Shown here in pieces: positions 19,742-28,429 of a stretch of DNA of 64,000 nt (positions are counted from its first letter, which is position 1; each line of letters begins with the position of its first letter). The DNA is from CANKJK01 sp964400405 (GTDB lineage: Bacteria > Acidobacteriota > Vicinamibacteria > Vicinamibacterales > UBA2999): contig CAYNUO010000008.1 of assembly GCA_964400405.1 (NCBI GenBank), positions 1 through 64,000 on the forward strand. Reading direction: 5' to 3'. The position numbers were made by a program, and so were the translations under genes. Below the pieces are notes generated by a model. It saw only the letters and a program-made list of their open reading frames with translations, did no database searches and was not told where the DNA came from.

Positions 19742-21337
19742 TTAGATCGAGAGCGTCGTCGCCTGACGGCGACGCGACAGCTCGAATTCGAACAGCGTCT
19801 TCGACACGAAGGTCGAGGTGAACAGGTTCGACAGCAGGCCGATGGACAGCGTGACGGCGAACCCGCGGATCGGCCCCGTGCCGAACTGGAAGAGGAAGGC
19901 TGCGGCAATCAGTGCGGAGATGTGGGTGTCCAGCAGCGTCAGGAAGACGCGTCCGAATCCGGCGTTGATCGACGCGCGCACGCCGCGCTGGGCGGCCAGC
20001 TCTTCCTTGATACGCTCGAAGATCAGCACGTTCGAGTCGACGCCGATACCCATCGTCAGCACGAAGCCCGCGATACCCGGCAGCGTCATCACGGCACCGA
20101 TGTACGCCATCAGCCCGAGCAGGATGACCAGGTTGAAGATGAGCGCGATGATGGCGTTGACGCCCGACAGCCGGTAGTAGACCAGCATGAACAGGATGAT
20201 CAGGACCAGGCCGACCAGCGAGGCGACCACGCCGGACCGGATCGAATCCGCGCCGAGGCTCGGACCGATGGACCGCTCTTCAAGGTAGGTCAGCGACGCC
20301 GGCAGCGCACCGGAGCGCAGCACGAGCGACAGGTCCTGCGCCTCCTGCTGCGTGAAGCTGCCGGTGATACGGCCCTGGTCGGTGATGCGGCTTTCGATGG
20401 TCGGCGCCGAGAACACGCGGCCGTCAAGCACGATGCCGAGCTGCCGGCCGATGTTCGCGGAAGTCGCCGTGCCGAACTTGCGGGCGCCTTCCTGATTGAG
20501 CGTGAAGCTGACCGCCGGCAGGTTGTTCTCGTCCAGCGTCGGGCGGGCGTTGCGCAGGTCCCGTCCTGTGACAGCTGAAACCTTGCGGACCATGTAGTAG
20601 ACCGTGGTACCCGCGCTGCCCGGCGCGCTGGAGGTACCGGGGAGGACTTCCATGCCCTGCGGCGGCTGGCCGCCGGGGACGAGGTCCTCCTTCGCCGACG
20701 CCGGGCCCTGCTCGACGATCTTCAGCTCGAGCATGCCGGGTGAACCGATGATGGACTTGGCACGCTCGACGTCGGTCACGCCCGGAAGCTGGACGAGGAT
20801 CTGGTCGCCGTTCTGGCCCTGTTGCGCGATGCTGGGCTCGGCCACGCCGAGCTCGTTGACGCGACGCTCGATCGTCTGGCGGGCCTGGACGACGGCCTCA
20901 TCGCGGAGCTGCTTCTGGATGTTCGCCTTCATCGTGAAGACGAAGGAGCCGGTCCCGCCGGAGCTGCGGTCGAAGTTCGTCTGGATGTCGGTGGCCGCCT
21001 GCCGGAACGCCTGTTCCTGCGGCGGCTGGACGCCGTCGACCTTGAACGCGACGGGAGACGTGGTGGCGATGGACGTCGTCACGATCGACGCCTTGGTCAG
21101 CGCCTCCCGCAGGCGCTCCATCTCACCTTCCGTCTCGACGCGAAGCGCATCGTCGGTCTGCACACGCAGGACGAGATGCACGCCGCCCTTGAGGTCCAGC
21201 CCCAGCTTGAGCTGGAGACTGGCCAGCACCGCAGGTACCGGCAGCTTCAGGGAGGGAGCCGCGATCGGGTAGACGCCGACGATGGCGAAGACCACGAACG
21301 TGACGAGAGAGATAGTCAGCTTCCAGCGAAGGCTCAT
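19742..21337 (-). CDS. secD: Protein translocase subunit SecD
   Basis: The product has 531 residues: one N-terminal helix, a large periplasmic domain beginning GLDLKGGVHLVLRVQTDDAL, and a C-terminal six-helix bundle with GADSIRSGVVASLVGLVLI and TMGIGVDSNVLIFERIKEEL. These are standard SecD motifs. It lies between yajC and secF in the conserved yajC-secD-secF order and is almost certainly cotranscribed with them. Confidence 0.96.
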   Translation of the reverse strand: MSLRWKLTISLVTFVVFAIVGVYPIAAPSLKLPVPAVLASLQLKLGLDLKGGVHLVLRVQTDDALRVETEGEMERLREALTKASIVTTSIATTSPVAFKVDGVQPPQEQAFRQAATDIQTNFDRSSGGTGSFVFTMKANIQKQLRDEAVVQARQTIERRVNELGVAEPSIAQQGQNGDQILVQLPGVTDVERAKSIIGSPGMLELKIVEQGPASAKEDLVPGGQPPQGMEVLPGTSSAPGSAGTTVYYMVRKVSAVTGRDLRNARPTLDENNLPAVSFTLNQEGARKFGTATSANIGRQLGIVLDGRVFSAPTIESRITDQGRITGSFTQQEAQDLSLVLRSGALPASLTYLEERSIGPSLGADSIRSGVVASLVGLVLIILFMLVYYRLSGVNAIIALIFNLVILLGLMAYIGAVMTLPGIAGFVLTMGIGVDSNVLIFERIKEELAAQRGVRASINAGFGRVFLTLLDTHISALIAAAFLFQFGTGPIRGFAVTLSIGLLSNLFTSTFVSKTLFEFELSRRRQATTLSI

Positions 21338-21343
21338 AACGGC

Positions 21344-21682
21344 TTATCCGTTGGCCCCGGCTTCCGGGACCACGCGCTCCTGTCCTTGATACCCGACTAC
21401 GGCGTTGCGCGAGATGTCGACTCTGACGCGCTCCGCGATTTCGATCTTCAGGTGGTCTTCCTCCACCTTGATGATGGTCCCGAAGATGCCACCCGAGGTC
21501 ACGATGCGATCCCCTGCCTTCAACGCCGCCAGAAACTCCTGCACCTTCTTCTGGCGCCGCCGCATCGGCAGCAGCAGCACGACGTAGAAGATGCCGAGAA
21601 TCAGGACGGCGGGAAGCAGTCCCAGGAGCGGATTGCCGCCTTGCGGAGCAGCCATCGCCAGCACGAAATCGGGGTTTGCCAT
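21344..21682 (-). CDS. yajC: Sec translocon accessory subunit YajC
   Basis: The 112-residue protein has one membrane helix (LLGLLPAVLILGIFYVVLLL) followed by PMRRRQKKVQEFLAALKAGD and GDRIVTSGGIFGTI, the YajC signature. It associates with SecDF at the inner membrane. Two more upstream starts are possible, but only ATG 21682 has a Shine-Dalgarno (GGAAG) at proper spacing. It lies between tgt and secD. Confidence 0.94.
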   Translation of the reverse strand: MANPDFVLAMAAPQGGNPLLGLLPAVLILGIFYVVLLLPMRRRQKKVQEFLAALKAGDRIVTSGGIFGTIIKVEEDHLKIEIAERVRVDISRNAVVGYQGQERVVPEAGANG

Positions 21683-21717
21683 CGCTTCCATTCTGGGTAC
21701 ACCGGGCACGTTCCCGG

Positions 21718-22863
21718 TCACGCGTCAGAGAGCGGACCCGAAACCGACGCGAGGAACTCCCGCTTGAACGTTTCGAACGTCCGAAACGCTATAGCGTCCC
21801 TGATCCTCCGCATGGTGTCAAGGTAGAAGGTCAAATTATGCAACGTGTTAAGGGTGCTCGCGGTCATCTCGCCGCTGGTGAACAAGTGCCGCAGATAGGC
21901 CCGCGAATGATGCCGGCACGTGTAGCAGCGGCAGTCGGGATCGACCGGTGATTCGTCGAATGCGAAGCGGGCGTTCCCGATGTTCAGACGGCCACGGCTC
22001 GTGAAGAGTTGTCCGTTCCGCGCGTTGCGGGTCGGCATCACGCAATCGAACATGTCGATGCCGCGGGCCACCGCCTCGACGAGGTCCTCCGGCGTGCCCG
22101 CACCCATCAGGTAGCGGGGCCGGTCGGCGGGCAGCGACGCCGCCGTGTCGCCGGCCACGCGGTACATCTCCTGGGACGGCTCGCCGACGCTCAGTCCGCC
22201 GATCGCATAGCCCTCGAAGCCGATCTCGACAGTGGCGTCCACGCTTTCCCGGCGAAGCGCGTCGAACGTGCCGCCCTGAATGATGCCGAACTGCGCCTGA
22301 CCCGGGTTCACGGCCGGCGTGCCTCCGTCGCGGATCTGGCGCAGGCGCTCCCGGCACCGGCGGGCCCATCGGGCGGACCGGCGGAGCGACTCCGCCGCGC
22401 GCGCCTCCGTCGCCGGATAAGCCAGACACTCGTCGAGCACCATCGCGATGTCGGATCCGAGGCGCGCCTGCGCCTCAACCGCGCGTTCGGGCGTGAGCAG
22501 GTGCCGCGACCCGTCGAGATGCGACCGGAACTCGGCTCCGTCCTCCCGGACGACGCAGCGTTCCCCCAGGCTGAAGATCTGGAAGCCGCCGCTGTCGGTG
22601 AGCATCGGGCGTTCCCATCCGATAAAGCGATGCAGACCGCCCAGCCGTTCGACCGCCTCGTCGCCGGGCCGGAGAAACAGGTGATAGGTGTTGCCCAGGA
22701 TGATCGACGCCCCGGCCTCGGCCAGCTCCTGATGACGGAGCGCCTTGACGGCCCCCCGCGTGCCGACGGGCATGAAGACCGGCGTCTCGACGCGGCCGTG
22801 CGGCGTCTCCATCACGCCGGTGCGGGCGGCGCCATCCTGTCCGGTGACCTGGAATGTGAACAC
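21718..22863 (-). CDS. tgt: tRNA-guanine transglycosylase (queuine tRNA-ribosyltransferase)
   Basis: This 381-residue TIM-barrel enzyme swaps guanine-34 of GUN-anticodon tRNAs for the queuosine precursor preQ1. Catalytic segments are clear: LTDSGGFQIFSLG (nucleophile region), ALRRESVDATVEIGFEGYAI and CVMPTRNARNGQLFT. The zinc site is CRCYTCRHHSRAYLRHLF. The start is GTG 22863 without a recognisable Shine-Dalgarno. It heads the tgt-yajC-secD-secF string, a widespread order, and is divergent from ddl over a 28-bp spacer. Confidence 0.96.
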   Translation of the reverse strand: MFTFQVTGQDGAARTGVMETPHGRVETPVFMPVGTRGAVKALRHQELAEAGASIILGNTYHLFLRPGDEAVERLGGLHRFIGWERPMLTDSGGFQIFSLGERCVVREDGAEFRSHLDGSRHLLTPERAVEAQARLGSDIAMVLDECLAYPATEARAAESLRRSARWARRCRERLRQIRDGGTPAVNPGQAQFGIIQGGTFDALRRESVDATVEIGFEGYAIGGLSVGEPSQEMYRVAGDTAASLPADRPRYLMGAGTPEDLVEAVARGIDMFDCVMPTRNARNGQLFTSRGRLNIGNARFAFDESPVDPDCRCYTCRHHSRAYLRHLFTSGEMTASTLNTLHNLTFYLDTMRRIRDAIAFRTFETFKREFLASVSGPLSDA

Positions 22864-22870
22864 TGGGAGT

Positions 22871-22884
22871 CACTTATATTAGTG
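22871..22884. promoter_or_regulatory. Shared AT-rich core of the divergent tgt/ddl promoters
   Basis: The 28-bp spacer between tgt (GTG 22863, minus) and ddl (GTG 22892, plus) contains CACT-TATATT-AGTG, an inverted repeat with a -10-like core that reads TATATT on plus and AATATA on minus. Each start lies about 11 nt from the core, so both transcripts would be nearly leaderless. No -35 elements fit inside the spacer; they would lie in the opposite coding regions. Confidence 0.45.
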
Positions 22885-22891
22885 GCCACAC

Positions 22892-24052
22892 GTGAAACGA
22901 CTGCGCGTTGGCGTCATCTACGGCGGGCGATCCGGAGAACACGAGGTCTCCGTGGCCTCCGCTGCGTCCATCCTCAAGCACCTCGATCGCGATCGCTACG
23001 AAGCGGTCGCCATCCGCATCGACAAGGACGGGCGCTGGCAGCTGCCGGACCGGACGCCGACGGCGTCCTCCGCGTCGGAGGTGCTCGAGCAGGCACGGGC
23101 GCAGGCCGCGAGGCCCGGCCGGCTCGGCCGCGAGACGCTGATGCTCGCGCGCCCCGGGGGAGATGCGCTGCTGACCATCGAGCACGGGCGGGGTGACACG
23201 GGTGCGCACGGCGGCGCCGTCGTCCACTCGCTCGGACTCGACGTGATGTTCCCCGTGCTCCACGGACCATACGGCGAGGACGGCACCGTGCAGGGGCTGC
23301 TCGAGCTCGCGAACGTGCCCTACGTCGGACCGTCGGTCATCGGCGCCGCGGTCGGCATGGACAAGGCGGTGATGAAGACGCTCTTCGCCGCGCACGGCCT
23401 GCCCCAGGTGAAGTACCTGGTGGTCCTGAAGCGAGAGTGGGAGACGGCGCGGGCCGACGTGACGGATCGCCTGGTCCGCACGCTGGGCCTGCCGATCTTC
23501 ATCAAACCCGCGAACCTGGGATCGAGCGTCGGCATCTCGAAGGCCCGCACGGAAGCCGAGGTCGGCCCGGCCATGGACCTCGCGGCGTCCTTCGACAGGA
23601 AGATCGTGATCGAGGCGGCGGTCCCCGACCCGCGGGAGATCGAGTGCGCGGTGCTCGGCAATGACGACCCGGCCGTCTCAGTGCCGGGCGAGATCGTCCC
23701 GTCCGAGGAGTTCTACGACTACAACGCCAAGTACCTCGCCGGTAAGTCGAAGGAGCTGATTCCCGCGCCGATCACCGAGGCCCAGCGCACCAGGCTTCAG
23801 CGACTGGCCCTCGAGGCCTATCGCGCGGTGGAAGGGGCGGGCATGGCCCGCGTCGACTTCCTGATGGAGCGCAAGCGCGGCCGGATCTATCTGAACGAGG
23901 TCAACACGATCCCGGGGTTCACGACGGTCAGCATGTATCCCAAGCTCTGGGAAGCGAGCGGCCTCAGCTACGCGGACCTCCTCGATCGCCTGATCGCGCT
24001 GGCGCTCGAACGCCACGCGGAGAAGCAGCGGCTGCGCACGAGCATCACGTGA
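22892..24052 (+). CDS. ddl: D-alanine--D-alanine ligase
   Basis: The 386-residue ATP-grasp enzyme joins two D-alanines for peptidoglycan precursors. Visible motifs are GGRSGEHEVSVASA at the N-terminus, PYGEDGTVQGLLEL, the ATP-grasp region FIKPANLGSSVGISKA, the omega-loop EEFYDYNAKY (tyrosine type, as expected for D-Ala-D-Ala rather than D-lactate), and the C-terminal metal site LNEVNTIPGFTTVSMYP. Its length, with an insertion after the first domain (residues 50-105), matches the longer DdlA-like forms. The start is GTG 22892; the last codons overlap the following TPR gene by 4 bp. Confidence 0.95.
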   Translation: MKRLRVGVIYGGRSGEHEVSVASAASILKHLDRDRYEAVAIRIDKDGRWQLPDRTPTASSASEVLEQARAQAARPGRLGRETLMLARPGGDALLTIEHGRGDTGAHGGAVVHSLGLDVMFPVLHGPYGEDGTVQGLLELANVPYVGPSVIGAAVGMDKAVMKTLFAAHGLPQVKYLVVLKREWETARADVTDRLVRTLGLPIFIKPANLGSSVGISKARTEAEVGPAMDLAASFDRKIVIEAAVPDPREIECAVLGNDDPAVSVPGEIVPSEEFYDYNAKYLAGKSKELIPAPITEAQRTRLQRLALEAYRAVEGAGMARVDFLMERKRGRIYLNEVNTIPGFTTVSMYPKLWEASGLSYADLLDRLIALALERHAEKQRLRTSIT

Positions 24053-25599
24053 CCGCAGGCCTCCGCCGCGCCGGCGCCGCCGGGCTCGCCACCGGGTTCA
24101 CGGTCTGGCTCTGCGCCGCGGGCCTCGCCACCGCCGCACCCATCAAGGGCCTGACCGCCGGCGCCCAGGTTCGTGATGCGTACGACGCCATCCTCGCGGG
24201 CCGTTTCGACGACTGGCCGGCGATCGCCGCCGCCACCTGTCCCCCGGCTCCCGTGCAGGTCTGCCAGACGCTGGAGCTCGCCGCGCTGTGGTGGCAGATC
24301 CAGGTCGACCCGGGGAATCGCAGCCTCGACGCCCGTTTTCTGGATACCGCCAATCGCGCGGTGACCGGAATGGAAGCCTGGACCGCGAAGGAGCCGGAGC
24401 GTGCCGAAGCGTGGTTCTACCGCGGGGCGGCGTACGGCGCCCGGGCGCAGTGGCGCGTGCTGCGCGGCGAACGCGTCGCCGCCGCCCGCGACGGCAAGCG
24501 CATCAAGGACGCGCTCGAACGGGCGCTCGCCCTCGATCCGGGTCTCCAGGACGCGTGGTTCGGCATCGGTCTCTACCACTACTACGCGGACGTGGCGCCG
24601 GCCGCCGCGAAGATGCTGCGCTTCCTGCTGTTCCTGCCGGGCGGTGACCGGAAGCAGGGTCTGGCCGAGATGCGGCGGGCCCGCGACAACGGCGCGCTGC
24701 TCCGCGGGGAGATCGACTACCAGCTGCACGTCATCGACCTCTGGTACGAACACGCCCCGAGGCACGCGGTCGAACTCCTGGAGGGACTGCGCCGGCAGTA
24801 CCCCGCGAATCCGCACTTCGTGCAGACCATCGCCGAGGTTCAGGAGGTCTATCTGCACGACGCGGCAGGCAGCCTTCGCACGTGGCGTGAGCTTGCCGAC
24901 GCCGCGAAGGCCGGCCGCGTGCGCCAGGCGGCGATGGCGTTGGCGATCGCGCGCCTCGGCATCGCCTCGCAGCTCGACCGGCTCTTCGAGACGGACCTCG
25001 CGGTGACGGAACTGCGGGCCCTGATCGCCAGCCGGCCCGACCGACCGGCCGGCATCACGGCCCGCGCGCACCAGCAACTGGGCGACGCCCTGAACCGGAT
25101 GGGCCTGCGCGGCGAAGCGGAAACGGAGTTCCGCGCGGCGCTCGCGCTCGTCCGCGGTGACGGCGAAATCGCGGACAAGGCACGGGCGGGCCTCAGGTCC
25201 GCGCCCGCGGCCGATCAGGCGACCGCGTATCGCGTGTCTCTCCAGGGCTGGCGCGCGCTCGAACGCGGGGACACCAGAACCGCCGCGCCGTTGATCGGGC
25301 AGGCGGTCACGCTGCGGCCGGCTGATCCGGTGTTCCGCTATCGCGAGGCACGGCTGCTGATCGCGATGCACGACGACGCGGGCGCGCAGAAGGCACTCGC
25401 CCGCGTGCTCGGCTCGCGGCCGGAACAGGCGCCCACCATCTATGCCGCCGCCTGTCTGGAGTCCGGCGTGATCGCGGAGCGGCAGCGCGACCTCGCGCGT
25501 GCGAGCGAGTTCTATCGGCGGGCGGAGCAGGTCTTCGGCGCGGACGCACGCACCGTCGCCGACGCGAAGCGCGCGCGCGAGCGTCTCCGCACACCGTGA
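24049..25599 (+). CDS. Exported tetratricopeptide-repeat protein
   Basis: The 516-residue product has an N-terminal hydrophobic signal (about residues 10-30, ending GLATAAPIKG) with two basic residues before it, then mainly helical Ala/Arg-rich sequence with degenerate TPR units (for example AEAWFYRGAAYGARAQWRVL and ARAHQQLGDALNRMGLRGEAE). It is probably periplasmic. It overlaps ddl by 4 bp (GTGA), so it is translated with the cell-wall gene, but I do not recognise a specific function. The G+C and codon style match the neighbours. Confidence 0.8.
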   Translation: MTAGLRRAGAAGLATGFTVWLCAAGLATAAPIKGLTAGAQVRDAYDAILAGRFDDWPAIAAATCPPAPVQVCQTLELAALWWQIQVDPGNRSLDARFLDTANRAVTGMEAWTAKEPERAEAWFYRGAAYGARAQWRVLRGERVAAARDGKRIKDALERALALDPGLQDAWFGIGLYHYYADVAPAAAKMLRFLLFLPGGDRKQGLAEMRRARDNGALLRGEIDYQLHVIDLWYEHAPRHAVELLEGLRRQYPANPHFVQTIAEVQEVYLHDAAGSLRTWRELADAAKAGRVRQAAMALAIARLGIASQLDRLFETDLAVTELRALIASRPDRPAGITARAHQQLGDALNRMGLRGEAETEFRAALALVRGDGEIADKARAGLRSAPAADQATAYRVSLQGWRALERGDTRTAAPLIGQAVTLRPADPVFRYREARLLIAMHDDAGAQKALARVLGSRPEQAPTIYAAACLESGVIAERQRDLARASEFYRRAEQVFGADARTVADAKRARERLRTP

Positions 25600-25697
25600 A
25601 CGCGTGTCCGGTCACCGGCGTGCGTTACTTGACACCGGTGACGCGATTGGGCGTGGCCGCGCGGCCGAAGTTTTTGACAACCTGCTTACTTTTGTGC

Positions 25698-25727
25698 TTG
25701 ACAGCGATCTGACGTCGCCCGTAATCT
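25698..25727 (+). promoter_or_regulatory. Promoter for the first Lys/Ala-rich micro-protein
   Basis: Consensus TTGACA (25698-25703), an 18-bp spacer and TAATCT (25722-25727). Two further TTGACA hexamers occur upstream (25628-25633 and 25674-25679) without clear -10 partners. The leader to the ATG is about 85 nt and relatively unstructured. Confidence 0.65.
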
Positions 25728-25819
25728 ACATCTGGTATGAGGGCTGATGGCTCAGCCCACCAATTGTGACGGGTCATGTGACTCGCCGCGGCTGGGCCAC
25801 AACAACCGAGGAGAACACA

Positions 25820-25873
25820 ATGGCGAAAAAGGCTGCCAAGGGCGCCAAGAAGAAGGCCGCGAAGAAGCGGTAG
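25820..25873 (+). CDS. 17-residue Lys/Ala-rich micro-protein
   Basis: The ATG at 25820 encodes MAKKAAKGAKKKAAKKR, with 9 Lys or Arg in 17 residues, resembling one repeat unit of a histone H1-like tail. GAGGAG lies 6 nt upstream, a TTGACA/TAATCT promoter about 90 bp upstream, and an intrinsic terminator 17 bp after the stop. That full set of signals around so short a frame argues for a real expressed gene. A related peptide is encoded 190 bp downstream. A role in binding nucleic acid is inference from charge alone. Confidence 0.6.
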   Translation: MAKKAAKGAKKKAAKKR

Positions 25874-25890
25874 TTCTTCAGGAAGCCTTG

Positions 25891-25922
25891 GGGGTGCTCA
25901 CAGCGAGCACCCCTTTTTTTTT
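25891..25922 (+). terminator. Strong Rho-independent terminator after the 17-residue gene
   Basis: A perfect 9-bp stem (GGGGTGCTC / GAGCACCCC) with a 5-nt loop is followed by nine Ts. Confidence 0.95.
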
Positions 25923-26062
25923 ACCTGATGATTTCGCCCGCGGAGAGACGGCGGGCTCAGAGACGCGAACCAGCAGCATCGCCGACCGACGTGCCAGGCG
26001 GCAGAGTGTGCGGCGAACGCTGGATGGACGCGCAATCCACACTGCGAAAGGGGGGATTCCAC

Positions 26063-26143
26063 ATGGCGAAGAAGGCGGCAAAGAAGGCTGTCAAGAAGAC
26101 GGCAAAGAAGAAGGCGGCTAAGAAGACGGCCAAGAAGCGGTAG
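26063..26143 (+). CDS. 26-residue Lys/Ala-rich micro-protein, paralogue of the 17-residue one
   Basis: The ATG at 26063 encodes MAKKAAKKAVKKTAKK and continues with two more KKA/KKT units to KKTAKKR. The start matches the upstream micro-gene (MAKKAAK) and the last residues share KKAAKK and a final Arg. A G-rich purine stretch (AGGGGGG, about 26049-26056) lies in Shine-Dalgarno position. The pattern is that of the basic tail of H1-like or AlgP-type proteins without any globular domain. A longer frame from ATG 25928 would add 45 unconserved residues and is less likely. No clear terminator follows. Confidence 0.55.
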   Translation: MAKKAAKKAVKKTAKKKAAKKTAKKR

Positions 26144-26226
26144 TTTCTGCCGTGCCTCGTGGCGCGAGGGGCGCCGGTTCTCCGGCCCTCTTGCGCCGCT
26201 CTCCTGCGCCGTTCTCTCCTCCCGCG

Positions 26227-28368
26227 CTAACGCGCCTCCCGCCCGTCCCACACCGTGATGCGTCTGATCACGTCGCCCTTCTGGATCTGCTCCACGACCG
26301 GCATCCCCTCGACCACGCGCCCGAACGCGGTGTAGCGACCGTCAAGATGCGGCTGCGGGCCGAGCGTCACGAAGAACTGGCTGCCACCTGTGTCCTGCCA
26401 ATCGAGCGCCATGCCCACCGTGCCGCGCACGTACGGGGTGAGGTTCGGTTCATTGCGAATCGTGTAGCCTGGCCCGCCCTCGCCGTCGCCCCGCGGGTCG
26501 CCGGCCTGGACGACGAAGTTGGGCACCACGCGGTGGACCGGGACGCCGTCAAAGAAGCCCTTCCGCGCGAGCGCCATGAAGTTGGCCACCGTCTGCGGCG
26601 CATCCGTCACATCCAGTTCAAGCTCGATGATGCCGCGGTCCAGTTCAAGCCTCGCGTGCGGTGAGAACGGCGGCGCGAGCAACCACGTCCACTCCTCCGC
26701 CGCAATCTCCCGCGACGCTGGCGCCGGCCTGATCGCGGGCCCGTCCGGGGCCGTTTCCCCTCCGGGCGCCGGCACGGCGCGCAGCAGTTCCAGCGCGCGC
26801 ACCCGCACCGCCCAGTCACGATCGGTCAGCGCCGCCTTCAGCGGCGCACGGGCCGCCTGCGGGTCGAGCGAGTTCAGCGCTTCGAGCGCGGCCACCCGGG
26901 CCTGGTAGTGGGGCTCACCCCTCCACGCCTCCCAGGCCTTCACGAGCGGTGGGACCGCCGTGGACGCACCGAGCACGCCGAGACCACGCGCGGCTTCCAT
27001 GCGGACTACGAGATCCTCGGCCGTGAGCGCCGCCGTGACGGTCGCGATCACGTCAGTGCTCTTCGTTGCGGCGAGCGACGCGATGACCCGCGCCACCACG
27101 CGCTGGTCGGGATCCTGCACGCGCGCCAGCAGCGCCGGCACGGCGCGGGCGGGCTCGATCACGGCGAGGGCCTCGGCCTGCGCGGCACGCACGGTCCAGT
27201 GCGGGTCGGCGTTCATGTTGGCGATGGCGCTGATGAAGCTGTCGGGCTCGACGCGGGCCAGGGCGGAGAACGCGGCGGCCCTGACGTTCGGGTCGGTCTC
27301 GGATACGAGGTCCAGCAGCGCGTCGACCGTGCCCGGCACCGGCGGCATTCCGCCGAGCGCGGTGATGGCCTCGACGCGGAAGATCGGGTCGGAGCGGCCG
27401 TCGCTCGAGACCGCCAGCAGCGCGGGCGCCGCCTGGCCGTCGCCTATCCGCCGCAGGGCATGCAGACTCTCGACCGCCAGGCCGCGGTCGGTCGGGACCG
27501 ATGTCAGGATCCGCAGCAGATCGGGCACGGCCTCCCGCGCGGTCAGCGTGCCCAATCCCTGGATCGCCATCGTTCTGGCATACCGGCTTGGTGTGGCGAG
27601 CATCGCCCGGAGCGCCGGGATCGCGCGAGGGTCGCCGACCTGCCGCAGGGCGGAGGCAAACGGCCACCACGCCGACACGGGCAGACCATCCGGACCGAGG
27701 GCCACCGAGGCGAGCGCGTCATAAGCCTTCAGCCGGCCGAGCGCGACGAGACCCAGACGCACGGCGTCGGCCGGTTCCTGCCCGATGCGTTCGTCGTCCG
27801 GCTGCACGTCCCTGACGGCGCCCGCGTCGAGATGACGGCGCACCATCGCCGCGACGGCGGCGCCGTCCTCCCGCTGTCCGAGCCGCGCGAGCGCCTCGGC
27901 CGCGCGGCCCTGCACGATCGGATGCGGGTCGGTGAGCAGTTCCGTGAGCCCGGCCCGGGCCGACGTGTCGCCCAGCAGGCCGAGAGAGAACGCCGCCATC
28001 TGGCGGACTTCGAACTCCGGGTCCTTCAGCAGGGCAAGGAGCGCCGATGCTGCCTCCGGGAGGCCCGCGCGGCCGGCGGCGAGCGCCGCGCGACGCCTGA
28101 CCCGCGCTTCCGGGTCACCGAGCAGCGTCACGATGTCGGATGGCTCCGCCGGCGCCAGGATTTCGGCGCGTCCAGGGGTCGCGGGTGCGAGCACGGCGCG
28201 CGCCGGCGGATGCGGATCACGCAGCAGCCGCTGGTCCTCGAGGCGCATCATCCAGCCGAGCTTCTGCGCCCATGTGATTTCAGGAATCGCCACGGTGACG
28301 GGCTTCACCGACGGTGCCGACGCACACGCCGCGGTGAAGAGCGCGAGGAGGGAGACCGTGAACCGCAC
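26227..28368 (-). CDS. Exported HEAT-repeat protein with C-terminal cyclophilin domain
   Basis: The predicted protein has 713 residues starting at GTG 28368. A signal segment (VSLLALFTAACASAPS) suggests a lipoprotein with the acceptor Cys at residue 15. Residues about 80-540 are HEAT/PBS-lyase-type repeats, each with the RxxAAxALGxLG pattern (for example VRRRAALAAGRAGLPEAASA). Residues about 565-713 form a cyclophilin-type peptidyl-prolyl isomerase with GFFDGVPVHRVVPNFVVQAG, GSQFFVTLGPQPHLDGRYTA and FGRVVEGMPVV. The start was placed to respect the divergent kinase gene and the signal sequence; the frame is open farther upstream. A periplasmic folding or scaffold role is inferred. Confidence 0.88.
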   Translation of the reverse strand: MRFTVSLLALFTAACASAPSVKPVTVAIPEITWAQKLGWMMRLEDQRLLRDPHPPARAVLAPATPGRAEILAPAEPSDIVTLLGDPEARVRRRAALAAGRAGLPEAASALLALLKDPEFEVRQMAAFSLGLLGDTSARAGLTELLTDPHPIVQGRAAEALARLGQREDGAAVAAMVRRHLDAGAVRDVQPDDERIGQEPADAVRLGLVALGRLKAYDALASVALGPDGLPVSAWWPFASALRQVGDPRAIPALRAMLATPSRYARTMAIQGLGTLTAREAVPDLLRILTSVPTDRGLAVESLHALRRIGDGQAAPALLAVSSDGRSDPIFRVEAITALGGMPPVPGTVDALLDLVSETDPNVRAAAFSALARVEPDSFISAIANMNADPHWTVRAAQAEALAVIEPARAVPALLARVQDPDQRVVARVIASLAATKSTDVIATVTAALTAEDLVVRMEAARGLGVLGASTAVPPLVKAWEAWRGEPHYQARVAALEALNSLDPQAARAPLKAALTDRDWAVRVRALELLRAVPAPGGETAPDGPAIRPAPASREIAAEEWTWLLAPPFSPHARLELDRGIIELELDVTDAPQTVANFMALARKGFFDGVPVHRVVPNFVVQAGDPRGDGEGGPGYTIRNEPNLTPYVRGTVGMALDWQDTGGSQFFVTLGPQPHLDGRYTAFGRVVEGMPVVEQIQKGDVIRRITVWDGREAR

Positions 28369-28429
28369 GGCGCCGGGATGATAGCATGCGCCTCGTGCGG
28401 TCTCCGGCGGCGGAACCGCCGCGCCGTCG

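Noticed and set aside
14632..20578. Long plus-strand frames (548 and 622 codons) opposite hppA and secDF
   Set aside because: They are shadows of genes with clear family motifs on the minus strand; the translations are Asp/Arg/His-rich without any domain.
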